Notes under the pieces: generated by a model
Told to the model about the DNA's origin: nothing
Seen by the model: only the letters and a program-made list of their open reading frames with translations
Database searches by the model: none
Program-made: the position numbers and the translations under genes
Assembly: GCA_029009515.1 (NCBI GenBank)
Contig: JAQXJZ010000115.1
Coordinates: 1-36,437 of the forward strand
Length of the DNA stretch: 36,437 nucleotides
Reading direction: 5' to 3'
DNA from: a bacterium
Lineage (GTDB): Bacteria > Bacillota > Clostridia > Christensenellales > Aristaeellaceae
Shown: positions 14,138-24,013 of the stretch, in pieces
Layout of the letters: each line of letters begins with the position of its first letter
How positions within the stretch are numbered: the stretch's first letter is position 1

Positions 14138-15157
14138 ATGCTGAAGCTGATTCTGGCGCTGGTTCTTTCTGTGATTGCAATGCTCATCATCGGCCCGCGC
14201 GTGCTGCCGGTACTGCGCAAGCTCAAGTTTGGCCAGTCTGTGTATGAACTGGGTCCCAAGAGCCATCAGGTCAAGCAGGGCACGCCCACCATGGGCGGAC
14301 TGATGTTTGCCTTTGTGGCGTGCGCGGCGTCCCTTCTGCTGCACGGCACGTGGTATGGTTTCAACGATTTCATCCTCGCGCTCATCTATGTGTCCGGCGC
14401 GAGCATGCTGGTTGGCTTTGTGGACGACTACATCAAGGTGGTCAAGAAGCGCAACCTGGGCCTCATCTGGTGGCAGAAGATCATCGGTCAGGTGCTTGTG
14501 GCGGTTAGCTTCTCCCTGTACTGCTACTTCCATCCCATGGTCGGCTCCAGCGTGATCGTTCCCTTCTTCAATGTGGAATGGGATCTGGGCATTTTCTACG
14601 TGCCGCTCATGGCCTGTGTCATGATCTTTATGATCAACAGCGCCAATCTGCAGGATGGTCTGGATGGCCTGCTCTCCAGCGTCACCGTCATCGGCAGCGC
14701 TGCGTGGGGCCTGATTGCGCTGGTGCTGGTGATGATCGGCGGCGCGGCGATGGATCCTGCCACGGCAGGCAACTACCAGAACATCGCCATCTTTGCCATG
14801 GCGCTGGCTGGCGGCTGCATGGGCTTCCTGCGCTTCAACCATTATCCGGCCATGGTGTTCATGGGCGATACGGGCAGCATGTTCATCGGCGGCGCAATGG
14901 TGGGTATGTCCATGCTCCTGCGCATGCCCATCTTCATGATTCTCATCTGCTTCACGCTTTTGGCCTCGTCTTTCAGCGTCATCATCCAGCGCATCTATTA
15001 CAAGGTGACGCACGGCAAGCGCATCTTCAAGATGTCGCCCATTCATCACCATTTTGAGCTCAGCGGCATGAGCGAGCAGCAGATTGTTGCCATGTATGCC
15101 ATCGTGGAAGGCCTGCTGTGCCTGGTGGCCATCCTGTCGCTGAATCTGATTCCGTGA
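14138..15157 (+). CDS. mraY: Phospho-MurNAc-pentapeptide transferase MraY
   Basis: 339 residues, ATG 14138 with AAGGAGTG upstream. An integral membrane enzyme with about ten helices that transfers phospho-MurNAc-pentapeptide to undecaprenyl phosphate, giving lipid I. Family motifs: KQGTPTMGGLMF near the start, the Asp-Asp pair in GFVDDYIKV, NLQDGLDGLLSS, the FMGDTGSMFIGGA segment with the catalytic Asp, and the His-rich MSPIHHHFELSGMSEQQIV. All key residues are present and the length is close to the family norm. Confidence 0.96.
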   Translation: MLKLILALVLSVIAMLIIGPRVLPVLRKLKFGQSVYELGPKSHQVKQGTPTMGGLMFAFVACAASLLLHGTWYGFNDFILALIYVSGASMLVGFVDDYIKVVKKRNLGLIWWQKIIGQVLVAVSFSLYCYFHPMVGSSVIVPFFNVEWDLGIFYVPLMACVMIFMINSANLQDGLDGLLSSVTVIGSAAWGLIALVLVMIGGAAMDPATAGNYQNIAIFAMALAGGCMGFLRFNHYPAMVFMGDTGSMFIGGAMVGMSMLLRMPIFMILICFTLLASSFSVIIQRIYYKVTHGKRIFKMSPIHHHFELSGMSEQQIVAMYAIVEGLLCLVAILSLNLIP

Positions 15158-15177
15158 ACCTTGGAGGTAAAGAAACC

Positions 15178-16539
15178 ATGAAACTGACTGGAAAGCGTAT
15201 TCTGCTGGTTGGCATGGCGCGCAGCGGCATTGCCTGCGCGGCGCTGATCCGCAGCCACGGCGCGATTCCCGTTCTCAACGACCAAAAAAAAGAAGAGGCC
15301 TTTGGCCATGATCTGGATCACCTGCGCGAACTCGGCTGCGAGTTCCGCCTGGGCGAGGATCCGGTGAAGGTGCTGGACGAGTGCGACGGGCTGATCATCA
15401 GCCCCGGCGTGCCCATCGACGCGCCTGTGGTGAAGGCGGCCAAGGAGAAGAACATTCCCATGGTGGGCGAGCTGGAAATGGCCTATTCGCTGCTCAAGGG
15501 CGATGTGCTGGCCATCTCCGGCACCAACGGCAAAACCACCACCACCACGCTGGTTGGCAAGATTTTCGAAAACGCCGGCAGGCTGACCCATGTAGCCGGC
15601 AACATCGGCTATCCTCTGTCCTCTGTGGCCATGGAATGCCGCAAGGAGGATGTGACGGTGGTGGAGGTGAGCAGCTTCCAGCTGGAAAGCATCAAAACCT
15701 TCCATCCGCACGTGGCCGCTCTGCTCAACATCACCGAGGATCACCTCAACCGCCACGGCACCATGGCGGAGTACATCCGCCTCAAGCAGCGCATTTTTGA
15801 AAACCAGACGGCTGAGGACTATGCTGTACTCAACATGGATGACGCCGAACTTGTGAAGATGGCGCCCAAGTGCAAGGCTCAGGTGGCGTTCTTCAGCCGC
15901 ACCCAGAAGGTGGAAAACGGCGCCTTTGTGGAGGATGGCAAGATTGTGTGGCAGTGGAAGGGCGCGCGCAGGATCATCTGCGACGCCGACCAGATCCTCA
16001 TTCCCGGCCCGCACAACCTGGAAAACGCGCTGGCCGCCGCTGCCATGACCTGCGCCATGGGCGTGCCCGCGCCGGTCATCCGCCACACGCTCATGTCCTT
16101 TACCGGCGTGGAGCACCGCATTGAAAAGGTGCGCGTGTTCCAGGGCGTGACCTACATCAACGACAGCAAGGGCACCAATGTGGACTCCACCATCAAGGCT
16201 GTGCAGAGCATGAAGGCGCCCACCGTCATCCTGCTGGGCGGCTACGACAAGCACACCGACTTTATGCCCCTGTGCCGCGAAATGGTCGCTTCCGGCCAGA
16301 TCGCTCACGCGGTGGTGCTGGGCGAAACCGCCAGGCAGATCCGCGAACAGCTGGAGGAAGCCGGCTACACCGCCATCACCCAGGCCTACAGCATGGAGGA
16401 CGCCGTGAACAAGGCGCGCGCGCTGGCTGTATCCGGCGGCAATGTGCTGCTTTCTCCTGCCTGTGCCAGCTTTGACATGTTCCGCGATTACGAACAGCGC
16501 GGCGAAGTATTCAAGCAGATCGTGCACGATCTGAAGTAA
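15178..16539 (+). CDS. murD: UDP-MurNAc-L-Ala:D-Glu ligase MurD
   Basis: 453 residues; the start is ATG 15178 with TTGGAGGT upstream, 20 bases after the mraY stop. It adds D-glutamate to UDP-MurNAc-L-alanine in the cytoplasm. The N-terminal Rossmann-like domain starts GKRILLVGMARSGIACA, the ATP loop GTNGKTTTTT begins at residue 115, and MurD motifs NITEDHLNRHG, GPHNLENALAAAA, GVEHRIEKV and INDSKGTNVDSTIKA follow in order. The C-terminal LLGGYDKHTDF and LLSPACASFDMFRDYEQRGEVF are characteristic of MurD. Confidence 0.96.
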   Translation: MKLTGKRILLVGMARSGIACAALIRSHGAIPVLNDQKKEEAFGHDLDHLRELGCEFRLGEDPVKVLDECDGLIISPGVPIDAPVVKAAKEKNIPMVGELEMAYSLLKGDVLAISGTNGKTTTTTLVGKIFENAGRLTHVAGNIGYPLSSVAMECRKEDVTVVEVSSFQLESIKTFHPHVAALLNITEDHLNRHGTMAEYIRLKQRIFENQTAEDYAVLNMDDAELVKMAPKCKAQVAFFSRTQKVENGAFVEDGKIVWQWKGARRIICDADQILIPGPHNLENALAAAAMTCAMGVPAPVIRHTLMSFTGVEHRIEKVRVFQGVTYINDSKGTNVDSTIKAVQSMKAPTVILLGGYDKHTDFMPLCREMVASGQIAHAVVLGETARQIREQLEEAGYTAITQAYSMEDAVNKARALAVSGGNVLLSPACASFDMFRDYEQRGEVFKQIVHDLK

Positions 16540-16569
16540 GCGCATGCGCAACGCCCCTTCCTGCATGGG

Positions 16570-16604
16570 AAGAGATGCTCACCAAAGACAACGCATCTTT
16601 TTCG
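16570..16604 (+). terminator. Possible attenuator between murD and the ftsW-like gene
   Basis: AAGAGATGC (16570-16578) can pair with GCATCTTTT (16593-16601) with one G-U pair, and the 3' arm ends in a T-run. The loop is 14 bases and the stem moderate, so partial read-through into ftsW is likely; no promoter is visible between the two genes. Confidence 0.4.
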
Positions 16605-16623
16605 ATGGAGGGAGGGGAGTTTT

Positions 16624-17739
16624 TTGATTCAAAGGACATCTGTAAAACGCAGACCGGTGGACCGCACGCTGCTGACCATTCTGGCGCTGCTGCTGATGGG
16701 CGGGGTGCTGACGCTGTTCAGCGCCACGTATTACAAGGCGCTTGATCACGGCGATGCGCTGCTGGAAGTGAAAAGGCAGCTGATCGGCATAGGTCTTGGC
16801 GCGGTGCTGATGACCATCACCAGCCGCATTCCGTATGCTTTCTGGCGGGATCCGCGCGTGGTGGTGGCCGGGCTGGGTGTGAGCTTTGCGCTGCTCATTC
16901 TGGTGCTCATTCCTGGCATCGGCGTGCATCTGAATGGATCGCGAAGGTGGATCTACATTGCGGGCATGAGCTTTCAGCCTTCCGAAGTAGCCAAGATCGC
17001 CTCGGTGCTGTATCTGGCCTCCACGCTCAGCTTTCGCCTGAAACAGGTGGAAAAGCTGTGGAAGGGCATTGTGCCGCTGCTGATTGTGCCAGCTGTGATG
17101 TTTCTGCTTATCCTCGAGCAGCCCAACCTGTCCACGGCGGGCAGCATCATGATCGTGGCGGTTTTGATGATGCTGCTGGCCGGGGCCAGGTGGAGCCATC
17201 TGACGCTGATGGGCGTAGCTGGGCTGTGCGTGGGATCCGTCTATGCGTGGATCGAGCCTTACCGGCGCGAACGCCTGCTCAGCTTCCGCGATCCCTTTGC
17301 GCAGATGAGCGACGAGGGCTATCAGCTGGCGCAGTCGCTGATCGCCATTGGTTCCGGCGGCCTTTTCGGACGCGGGCTTGGGCAGGGCAGGCAGAAGTTC
17401 AGCTTTCTGCCGTACCCGGAAAGCGACTTCATCTTTGCCATTGTGGGCGAGGATTTCGGGCTGTTCGGATGCGTGGTGGTCATCCTGATGTTCATTGCCT
17501 TTGCGTTTGCGGGCATGCGCATTGCGGTGAGCTGCCCGGACCGCTATGGCTGTCTGCTGGCCGCAGGACTGACCGCCATGATCACCGTGCAGGCGGCGCT
17601 GAACATCGCTGTGGTGATTGGCGCAATGCCCACCACCGGTTTGCCGCTGCCGTTTTTCAGCGCGGGCGGCACATCGGTGAGCCTGCTGATGGCGTCGGTG
17701 GGCATCATTCTCAGCGTGTCGCGCACAAGCGCGCTGTAA
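16624..17739 (+). CDS. ftsW: SEDS-family peptidoglycan glycosyltransferase FtsW/SpoVE
   Basis: 371 residues, starting at TTG 16624 after a long purine-rich ribosome binding site (GGAGGGAGGGGAG). Ten membrane helices are expected. Family motifs: HLNGSRRWIYIAGMSFQPSEVAKIA, where the conserved acidic residue of SEDS enzymes lies in a neighbouring loop; the long QLAQSLIAIGSGGLFGRGLG; and FLPYPESDFIFAIVGEDFGLFG. Near the end comes TTGLPLPFFSAGG. SEDS proteins polymerise lipid II together with a class B PBP, here probably the product of 10521-12644. The gene is called ftsW by cluster position; a spoVE-type role in cortex formation is equally possible. Confidence 0.92.
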   Translation: MIQRTSVKRRPVDRTLLTILALLLMGGVLTLFSATYYKALDHGDALLEVKRQLIGIGLGAVLMTITSRIPYAFWRDPRVVVAGLGVSFALLILVLIPGIGVHLNGSRRWIYIAGMSFQPSEVAKIASVLYLASTLSFRLKQVEKLWKGIVPLLIVPAVMFLLILEQPNLSTAGSIMIVAVLMMLLAGARWSHLTLMGVAGLCVGSVYAWIEPYRRERLLSFRDPFAQMSDEGYQLAQSLIAIGSGGLFGRGLGQGRQKFSFLPYPESDFIFAIVGEDFGLFGCVVVILMFIAFAFAGMRIAVSCPDRYGCLLAAGLTAMITVQAALNIAVVIGAMPTTGLPLPFFSAGGTSVSLLMASVGIILSVSRTSAL

Positions 17740-17748
17740 ACGCACATT

Positions 17749-17776
17749 CACACCTTTTCCGTCATGGCATAGGATG
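17749..17776 (+). promoter_or_regulatory. Sigma-K-like promoter before murA
   Basis: CACA (17749-17752), exactly 15 bases, CATAGGATG (17768-17776). Bases and spacing are identical to the site before dpaA and differ by one base from the site before cotJ. A transcript would start near 17783, leaving a short leader with GGAGGTGG before the murA ATG at 17809. Confidence 0.6.
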
Positions 17777-17808
17777 GTGCATATGGAATGCTTGACGGAG
17801 GTGGAGCG

Positions 17809-19074
17809 ATGAACGCCTTGCGAATCCGCGGCGGCAGGCGCCTGGACGGCGAATGGAACATACATAGCGCCAAGAACGCGGTGCTGCCTATCATGGCAGC
17901 AGCCATCCTGACACAGGACAAAACCACGCTGGAGCGCTGCCCCAATCTCAGCGATATCCGCTACATGGGCGATATTCTGGAAACGCTGGGCTGCCGCGTG
18001 AAGCGGAGCGGTGATGTGATGGAGATTGATCCGGCCGGCTTGTGCCGGTATGAGATGCCGGATCAGCTGTCCAAAAAGATCCGCTCTTCCATCTTCCTGC
18101 TGGGGCCCATCCTGTCGCGCTTCCGCAAGGCGGCCGTCACCTTTCCCGGCGGCTGCGAGATCGGGCTGCGGCCTATCGACCTGCACCTGAGCGGCCTCAG
18201 ACAGCTGGGCGTGGATGTGCGCGAGGAAGGCGGGCTGATCCTGTGCGATGGACAGGGCATGCGTGCGGGAAATGTCCATTTCGATTATCCCAGCGTAGGC
18301 GCTACGGAAAATGTGATGATGGCTGCCGTGCTTCTGCGCGGAAGAACCACGCTGCACAATGCGGCGAGGGAGCCGGAGATTGCCGATCTGCAGTCCTTCC
18401 TGTGCCGCATGGGCGCAAGGGTTTCCGGTGCGGGCACGCATACCATTGCCATCGAAGGCGTGAACCGCCTGCATGGCGTGCATTATCAGCCCATGGCGGA
18501 CCGCATTGTGGCCGGTACGCTGATGGCTGCCGCAGCCGCTACCGGCGGAACGGCACATCTCACCAACGTGCCCTGCGGCGATCTGTGCGCGGTGTTTTCC
18601 AAGCTGCGTGAAATGGGCTGCGTGATCACCGAGAAGGAAAACGAGGCAATCCTGCACGCGCCCGCGCGCCTGAACGCCTTTCATCAGCTGCAGACGCAGC
18701 CGCACCCCGGTTTTCCCACGGATATGCAGGTGCAAATGCTGGCTTTGGCTGCATCGGCAAAGGGAACTTCGGTGATCGTGGAGAATGTATTTGAGAACAG
18801 GTTTACGCATGCGGGCGATCTGAACCGGATGGGCGCGGATGTGCTGGTGAACGGACGCACAGCGGTGGTCAAAGGGGTGCCAAAACTCTGCGGCGCACGG
18901 GTGACGGCAAGGGATCTGCGCGGAGGCGCAGCGCTGGCCATTGCGGCGCTTGGGGCAGAAGGTGAAACGATCATCGAGCATGCCCAACTCATCGACCGCG
19001 GATATGACCATCTGGAGGATATGCTTTGTGCGCTGGGCGCGGACGCCGTGCGCATGGAGATGAACACGCAATAA
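17809..19074 (+). CDS. murA: UDP-N-acetylglucosamine 1-carboxyvinyltransferase MurA
   Basis: 421 residues; ATG 17809 with GGAGGTGG upstream. It catalyses the first committed step of peptidoglycan synthesis, transferring enolpyruvate from PEP to UDP-GlcNAc. The N-terminal SAKNAVLPIMAAAIL, with the substrate-binding Lys-Asn, and the catalytic Cys116 in PGGCEIGLRPIDLH are present, as are PSVGATENVMMAAV and FPTDMQVQMLALA. Cys at this position is the residue modified by fosfomycin in known MurA enzymes. Many Firmicutes have two MurA copies. The copy here sits between ftsW and ftsQ, where murG or murB is more usual, and has its own sporulation-like promoter. ftsQ follows after 11 bases. Confidence 0.94.
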   Translation: MNALRIRGGRRLDGEWNIHSAKNAVLPIMAAAILTQDKTTLERCPNLSDIRYMGDILETLGCRVKRSGDVMEIDPAGLCRYEMPDQLSKKIRSSIFLLGPILSRFRKAAVTFPGGCEIGLRPIDLHLSGLRQLGVDVREEGGLILCDGQGMRAGNVHFDYPSVGATENVMMAAVLLRGRTTLHNAAREPEIADLQSFLCRMGARVSGAGTHTIAIEGVNRLHGVHYQPMADRIVAGTLMAAAAATGGTAHLTNVPCGDLCAVFSKLREMGCVITEKENEAILHAPARLNAFHQLQTQPHPGFPTDMQVQMLALAASAKGTSVIVENVFENRFTHAGDLNRMGADVLVNGRTAVVKGVPKLCGARVTARDLRGGAALAIAALGAEGETIIEHAQLIDRGYDHLEDMLCALGADAVRMEMNTQ

Positions 19075-19085
19075 AGAAGGTGTAC

Positions 19086-19958
19086 ATGATGAGCAGAAGA
19101 CAAGACCAGCGACCCGAAGAGCAGTTCGAGAAGGAATCCTTCGAGGCCTACGGCGAGTATACCTACGATTTTCAGCCGGATCCTGCGCAGGCGGCTGCCA
19201 GCGTGGCGCAGGCCAAAAAGGCGCACGAGCGCAGGCGTACACACGGCTTTTTCAAGTTTCTGATTTTGCTGGCTATCCTCACCGTGGGCGTGGTGGTGGT
19301 GCAGCAGACGGTGTTCCGGCTGGAAACCGTGTACGTCATCGGCAACGAGCTCAAAACGCCGCAGCAGGTGGTGATCTCCTCAGGGCTGGTGCGCGGCAGC
19401 AACATGCTCAGCATTCAGGAGGAGGATGTGGCCGAGGCCATCGGGCGCGATCACACCCTCATCTTTGTGGATATGCAGAAGGAATACCCCAACACCATCT
19501 ACCTCTACATCGAGGAGCGCAAGACCGTGGCCGCCATGCAGTGGCTGGGCATGCTGTACACGCTGGACGGAGAGGGCATGGTGATGAAGGAGGAAAACTC
19601 TGCCATCCTGCCCGCCGGCCTTCCGGTCATCACAGGCTTCATGGCCGGTCATGTGCAGGTGGGGCAGCATCTCACCTCCCGCACCAGGGGTCAGCTGGAA
19701 GCATACTGCGAAATGATGAAGGAGCTGAGGCTGCAGCTCTATTCGGATCAGGTGTCTGAAATCAACCTGGCTGATCCGGAAAACATCTATCTGGTCACCA
19801 TTGAGGGAGTGACCGTGCGCCTGGGCAGCAGCGATTACATGCAGGCCAAGATCGGCGCGGTGCGCACGTACATGGCGTATCTGCGCCAGCTGGGCAACAA
19901 GGGCGGCATTCTGGATGTGACCACGCCGGAAGACGCCAAGTATATGCCGGAAAGCTGA
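19086..19958 (+). CDS. ftsQ: Cell division protein FtsQ/DivIB
   Basis: 290 residues from ATG 19086 (AAGAAGG upstream; a second ATG at 19089 is equally possible). There is an acidic/Gln-rich cytoplasmic part (1-54) and one membrane helix (FFKFLILLAILTVGVVVV, 55-72). A POTRA domain follows, starting FRLETVYVIGNELKTPQQVVISSGL, and then the FtsQ beta domain with YPNTIYLYIEERKTVAAMQW. FtsQ/DivIB binds FtsL and FtsB/DivIC outside the membrane and regulates septal wall synthesis. It is probably co-transcribed with murA (11-base gap). A promoter for ftsA follows after its stop. Confidence 0.92.
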   Translation: MMSRRQDQRPEEQFEKESFEAYGEYTYDFQPDPAQAAASVAQAKKAHERRRTHGFFKFLILLAILTVGVVVVQQTVFRLETVYVIGNELKTPQQVVISSGLVRGSNMLSIQEEDVAEAIGRDHTLIFVDMQKEYPNTIYLYIEERKTVAAMQWLGMLYTLDGEGMVMKEENSAILPAGLPVITGFMAGHVQVGQHLTSRTRGQLEAYCEMMKELRLQLYSDQVSEINLADPENIYLVTIEGVTVRLGSSDYMQAKIGAVRTYMAYLRQLGNKGGILDVTTPEDAKYMPES

Positions 19959-20018
19959 AAGGAAAGGCAGTTTTTACAAGTCATATCTCAAATTCGTGAA
20001 AAAAAAGCAGGAATATGC

Positions 20019-20047
20019 TTGCGTATTTATGCCAAAACGGTTACAAT
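20019..20047 (+). promoter_or_regulatory. Sigma-A promoter of ftsA-ftsZ
   Basis: TTGCGT (20019-20024), a 17-base spacer, TACAAT (20042-20047). It is separated from the ftsA start by a structured leader of about 90 bases. Confidence 0.7.
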
Positions 20048-20062
20048 AAATAATGGTACTTT

Positions 20063-20112
20063 GGGTGCTTTGTATGAAGCGCCCTTCCCGCCGTTGTGTC
20101 CAAAGCGACGGC
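20063..20112 (+). other. Two stem-loops in the ftsA leader
   Basis: Stem-loop 1: GGGTGCTT (20063-20070) with AAGCGCCC (20077-20084), one G-U pair, loop of 6. Stem-loop 2: GCCGTTG (20090-20096) with CGACGGC (20106-20112), one G-U pair, loop of 9. They fill the leader between the promoter and the AGGGGAA ribosome binding site of ftsA. No T-run follows, so they are not terminators. Confidence 0.5.
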
Positions 20113-20143
20113 TGATACCTGAGGAACAGGGGAATGCTTTGAT

Positions 20144-21337
20144 ATGAAATCTACCATCGCAGCCATTGATTTTGGCACATGCAAGATCGTGACGCTCGTA
20201 GCTGAGACCAGCGGTACTCAGCGCTGCGATATCGTAGGCGCTGGTACTGCTGCATATGACGGCTTTCTGGAAGGCGAGTGGAACAACACGGTTCTGCTCA
20301 ACGAGGCGATTCAGAAATCCATCACCGAGGCCGAAACGCAGTCCAAGCGCAAGATCCGTGAGATCAACGTTGGCGTGCCCGGCGAATTCACCCGCGTGTA
20401 CGCTGTGGAAACCAGCGTGACCATTCAGGGCGCTGATCCGCATGTAACGCCCAAGCATGTGGAAAAGATTTTTGCCGAGGCGGACAAGCAGCTCTCTCCC
20501 GTGCGCGGCGTGGTGGTTCATCGCAGCCCCGCGTGGTTCATGGTGGACGGCGGCAAAAAGACGCTGGAGCCCGTAGGCATGAAGGGCACCGAACTCAAGG
20601 CTCTGGTGAGCTTTGTGGTGGCGGATACCTTCTTCCTGGATGACGTGATGGCCCGTCTGCGCGACATGAACATTACCGTCAGCGGCTTCTTCTCCTCCTG
20701 CACCGGCGAAGCCATGCTCTACCTGCTGGAGGAAGACCGCGACCGCACCGCCATCCTCATCGACGTGGGTTACCTGTGCACCGACGTCATGGCTGTGGAA
20801 GGCGACGCTGTGATCTTCCAGAAGACCCTGCCGGTGGGCGGCGGACACATTGCAGCCGACGTGGCCGAGGGCCTCAATATTCCGCTGGAGTCTGCCGAGC
20901 AGATCAAGCGTGAATACGTGTATGGAATTTCCACCATCTCGCAATCCTATACAGTGTCCGGCCGCGAGGGCGGCAAGAGCGAAACCTTCACGCAGGATCA
21001 GGTGGCCGCAGTGCTGGAGCCCCGCTTGGACGAGATCGCGGACATGATCAAGGAATGCATCGACGACAGCGGCATCCGCCTGGGCAACTGGTCCACCATC
21101 TATCTCACCGGCGGCGGCATCAGCCTCAACCGCGGCGGCAGGGATTATCTGTCCGCCAAGCTGGAACGCCCTGTGCGCGATACCGTGAAGCGCACCATCA
21201 AGCTCTCCAGCCCCATCTACGCCAGCGCCATGGGCCTGATGGACCTGATCATCGATACCATCGAATCCCGCAATGCTCCTGCCAGCGGCGTGGGCGGCGG
21301 CATCAAGGAATTTTTCAGAAGTCTGCTGGGCGGCTAA
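20144..21337 (+). CDS. ftsA: Cell division protein FtsA (actin-like)
   Basis: 397 residues; ATG 20144 with AGGGGAA upstream. It is an actin-fold protein that anchors FtsZ to the membrane. The phosphate-1 loop AAIDFGTCKIVTLVAE and the adenosine motif YLTGGGISLNRG are recognisable. The C-terminal GGGIKEFFRSLLGG looks like the amphipathic membrane-targeting helix of FtsA. The phosphate-2 loop reads LIDVGYLCTDVM, where most FtsA proteins have DIGGGTTD, so ATP handling may differ. The SHS2-like 1C region (residues about 80-160) is present. The gene follows its own promoter and precedes ftsZ by 48 bases. Confidence 0.9.
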   Translation: MKSTIAAIDFGTCKIVTLVAETSGTQRCDIVGAGTAAYDGFLEGEWNNTVLLNEAIQKSITEAETQSKRKIREINVGVPGEFTRVYAVETSVTIQGADPHVTPKHVEKIFAEADKQLSPVRGVVVHRSPAWFMVDGGKKTLEPVGMKGTELKALVSFVVADTFFLDDVMARLRDMNITVSGFFSSCTGEAMLYLLEEDRDRTAILIDVGYLCTDVMAVEGDAVIFQKTLPVGGGHIAADVAEGLNIPLESAEQIKREYVYGISTISQSYTVSGREGGKSETFTQDQVAAVLEPRLDEIADMIKECIDDSGIRLGNWSTIYLTGGGISLNRGGRDYLSAKLERPVRDTVKRTIKLSSPIYASAMGLMDLIIDTIESRNAPASGVGGGIKEFFRSLLGG

Positions 21338-21385
21338 TAACCGTCCTGCCACCGAAGAACAAAGATAAAGTAGGGGGAACGCACT

Positions 21386-22864
<1,479 letters not shown>

Positions 22865-22878
22865 GATTTCACATTTCC

Positions 22879-22911
22879 AAGCCCTGCCGAGTCAATCCGG
22901 CAGGGCTTTTT
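22879..22911 (+). terminator. Terminator of the dcw cluster after ftsZ
   Basis: AAGCCCTGCC (22879-22888) pairs perfectly with GGCAGGGCTT (22899-22908) around a 10-base loop; T-rich tail. Confidence 0.9.
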
Positions 22912-22953
22912 GCATACCCTTCCCAGCAGAAGAGTGGGGGGAGGGCGAGATAA

Positions 22954-23952
22954 ATGAAACACAGCATGGGCGCCGCTATCACCTGCACAGGCGCGGTGAT
23001 TGGTGCGGGATTTGCCTCGGGGCGCGAGGTGGTAACCTTCTTTAGCCGATATGGTGAAAACGCGTGGTGGCTGATCCTACTCTCAGTGGCCGTGATGGTT
23101 CTGCTGAGCTGCCTTTGCATGCTGGCTGCAAGAAAATGCGCTGCCGACGGATGCTGGTGCGCGCTGTTTGAAGCCGATGGAACCGGCGCCAGAATTTGCA
23201 CAGTGATGCTGCTGGTGCTCACTTCCGGCGCTATGGTTTCCGCTTCCGGCAGCCTGATGGCGCTGCTTTGGGCGCATCGGTGGGCATATTTCATTGGCGC
23301 GGCGGGAACGCTGATAACGGCGTGGGCGCTGGGGAGACGCGGCGTTCGATGGCTGGGATGGATCAGCACGCTGATGACGGCGCTGCTTTTTTTCGCGGTT
23401 GTGCTTGCCATGAGCCGCGCGCCTGAAATGGAAAGCGCACGGCTGATTCCTCACAGCGCGGATGGCTGGGCGGCGCTGCGCGCTGTGGGCTATGCTGCCA
23501 TGAACATGACGCTGGCCATCGGTGTGGTTTGCCGCTGCGCAAATGGCGGTTCCGCGCGGCGATTTGGCTGGGCGTTCGGCAGTATCATGGCCGTTCTCCT
23601 GTATACCAGCAATGCGCTGTATCTGCGCCATCCGGAGGTGCACAGCAGCGCCTTTCCCATTGTGGAACTGCTGCGCTGCCTTGGACGCAAAGGATTTCTT
23701 GTGAGCGTTGCTGTACTGTATCTGTCGGTGTTTACCACGATGACAGCCACGCTGTGCGCACTTGGCAGCGCTGTAAAAAGACCTGCAGCGGTGCTGATTC
23801 TGCCTCTTTTGGCCTCGTGCGCAGGGTTTTCCGGCATTGTGGATCGTCTGTACGCGCCTGCCGGGCTGATCTGTGTGCTGCTGGTGTTTGCGCCGCTTTG
23901 TTTGACACAAATACAAAGTGGTACAAAAGAAAGGCTTGACAATCTGGAGTGA
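22954..23952 (+). CDS. YkvI-like membrane protein (COG3949 type)
   Basis: 332 residues with about ten membrane helices. The N-terminal TGAVIGAGFASGREVVTFFSRYG (residues 12-34, best core GAGFASGRE) is characteristic of YkvI-type proteins, which are related to the APC/LeuT transporter fold with an unwound glycine-rich first helix. The substrate is unknown. ATG 22954 follows a GGGGGGAGGG ribosome binding site. The stop overlaps the promoter of the next gene, so the two are separate transcription units. It has no clear functional link to ftsZ beyond being downstream of its terminator. Confidence 0.85.
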   Translation: MKHSMGAAITCTGAVIGAGFASGREVVTFFSRYGENAWWLILLSVAVMVLLSCLCMLAARKCAADGCWCALFEADGTGARICTVMLLVLTSGAMVSASGSLMALLWAHRWAYFIGAAGTLITAWALGRRGVRWLGWISTLMTALLFFAVVLAMSRAPEMESARLIPHSADGWAALRAVGYAAMNMTLAIGVVCRCANGGSARRFGWAFGSIMAVLLYTSNALYLRHPEVHSSAFPIVELLRCLGRKGFLVSVAVLYLSVFTTMTATLCALGSAVKRPAAVLILPLLASCAGFSGIVDRLYAPAGLICVLLVFAPLCLTQIQSGTKERLDNLE

Positions 23953-23964
23953 ATCAAGTAGGAT
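23936..23964 (+). promoter_or_regulatory. Sigma-A promoter of the maltose phosphorylase gene
   Basis: A perfect TTGACA (23936-23941), a 17-base spacer, and TAGGAT (23959-23964). It overlaps the end of the upstream gene. I see no CRE or other operator palindrome near it. Confidence 0.75.
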
Positions 23965-24013
23965 AGTGACAAGGCTGTACAAACGATTGCACATCCGAAA
24001 GGAGTCCCTTGAT

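Noticed and set aside
20048-20143. T-box or other known riboswitch before ftsA
   Set aside because: No T-box sequence, no terminator alternative and no recognisable riboswitch core; only two simple stem-loops.
22913-22921. CATACCCTT before the YkvI-like gene as another sigma-K-like -10
   Set aside because: The -35 position has AT instead of AC, and it lies at the tail of the ftsZ terminator.
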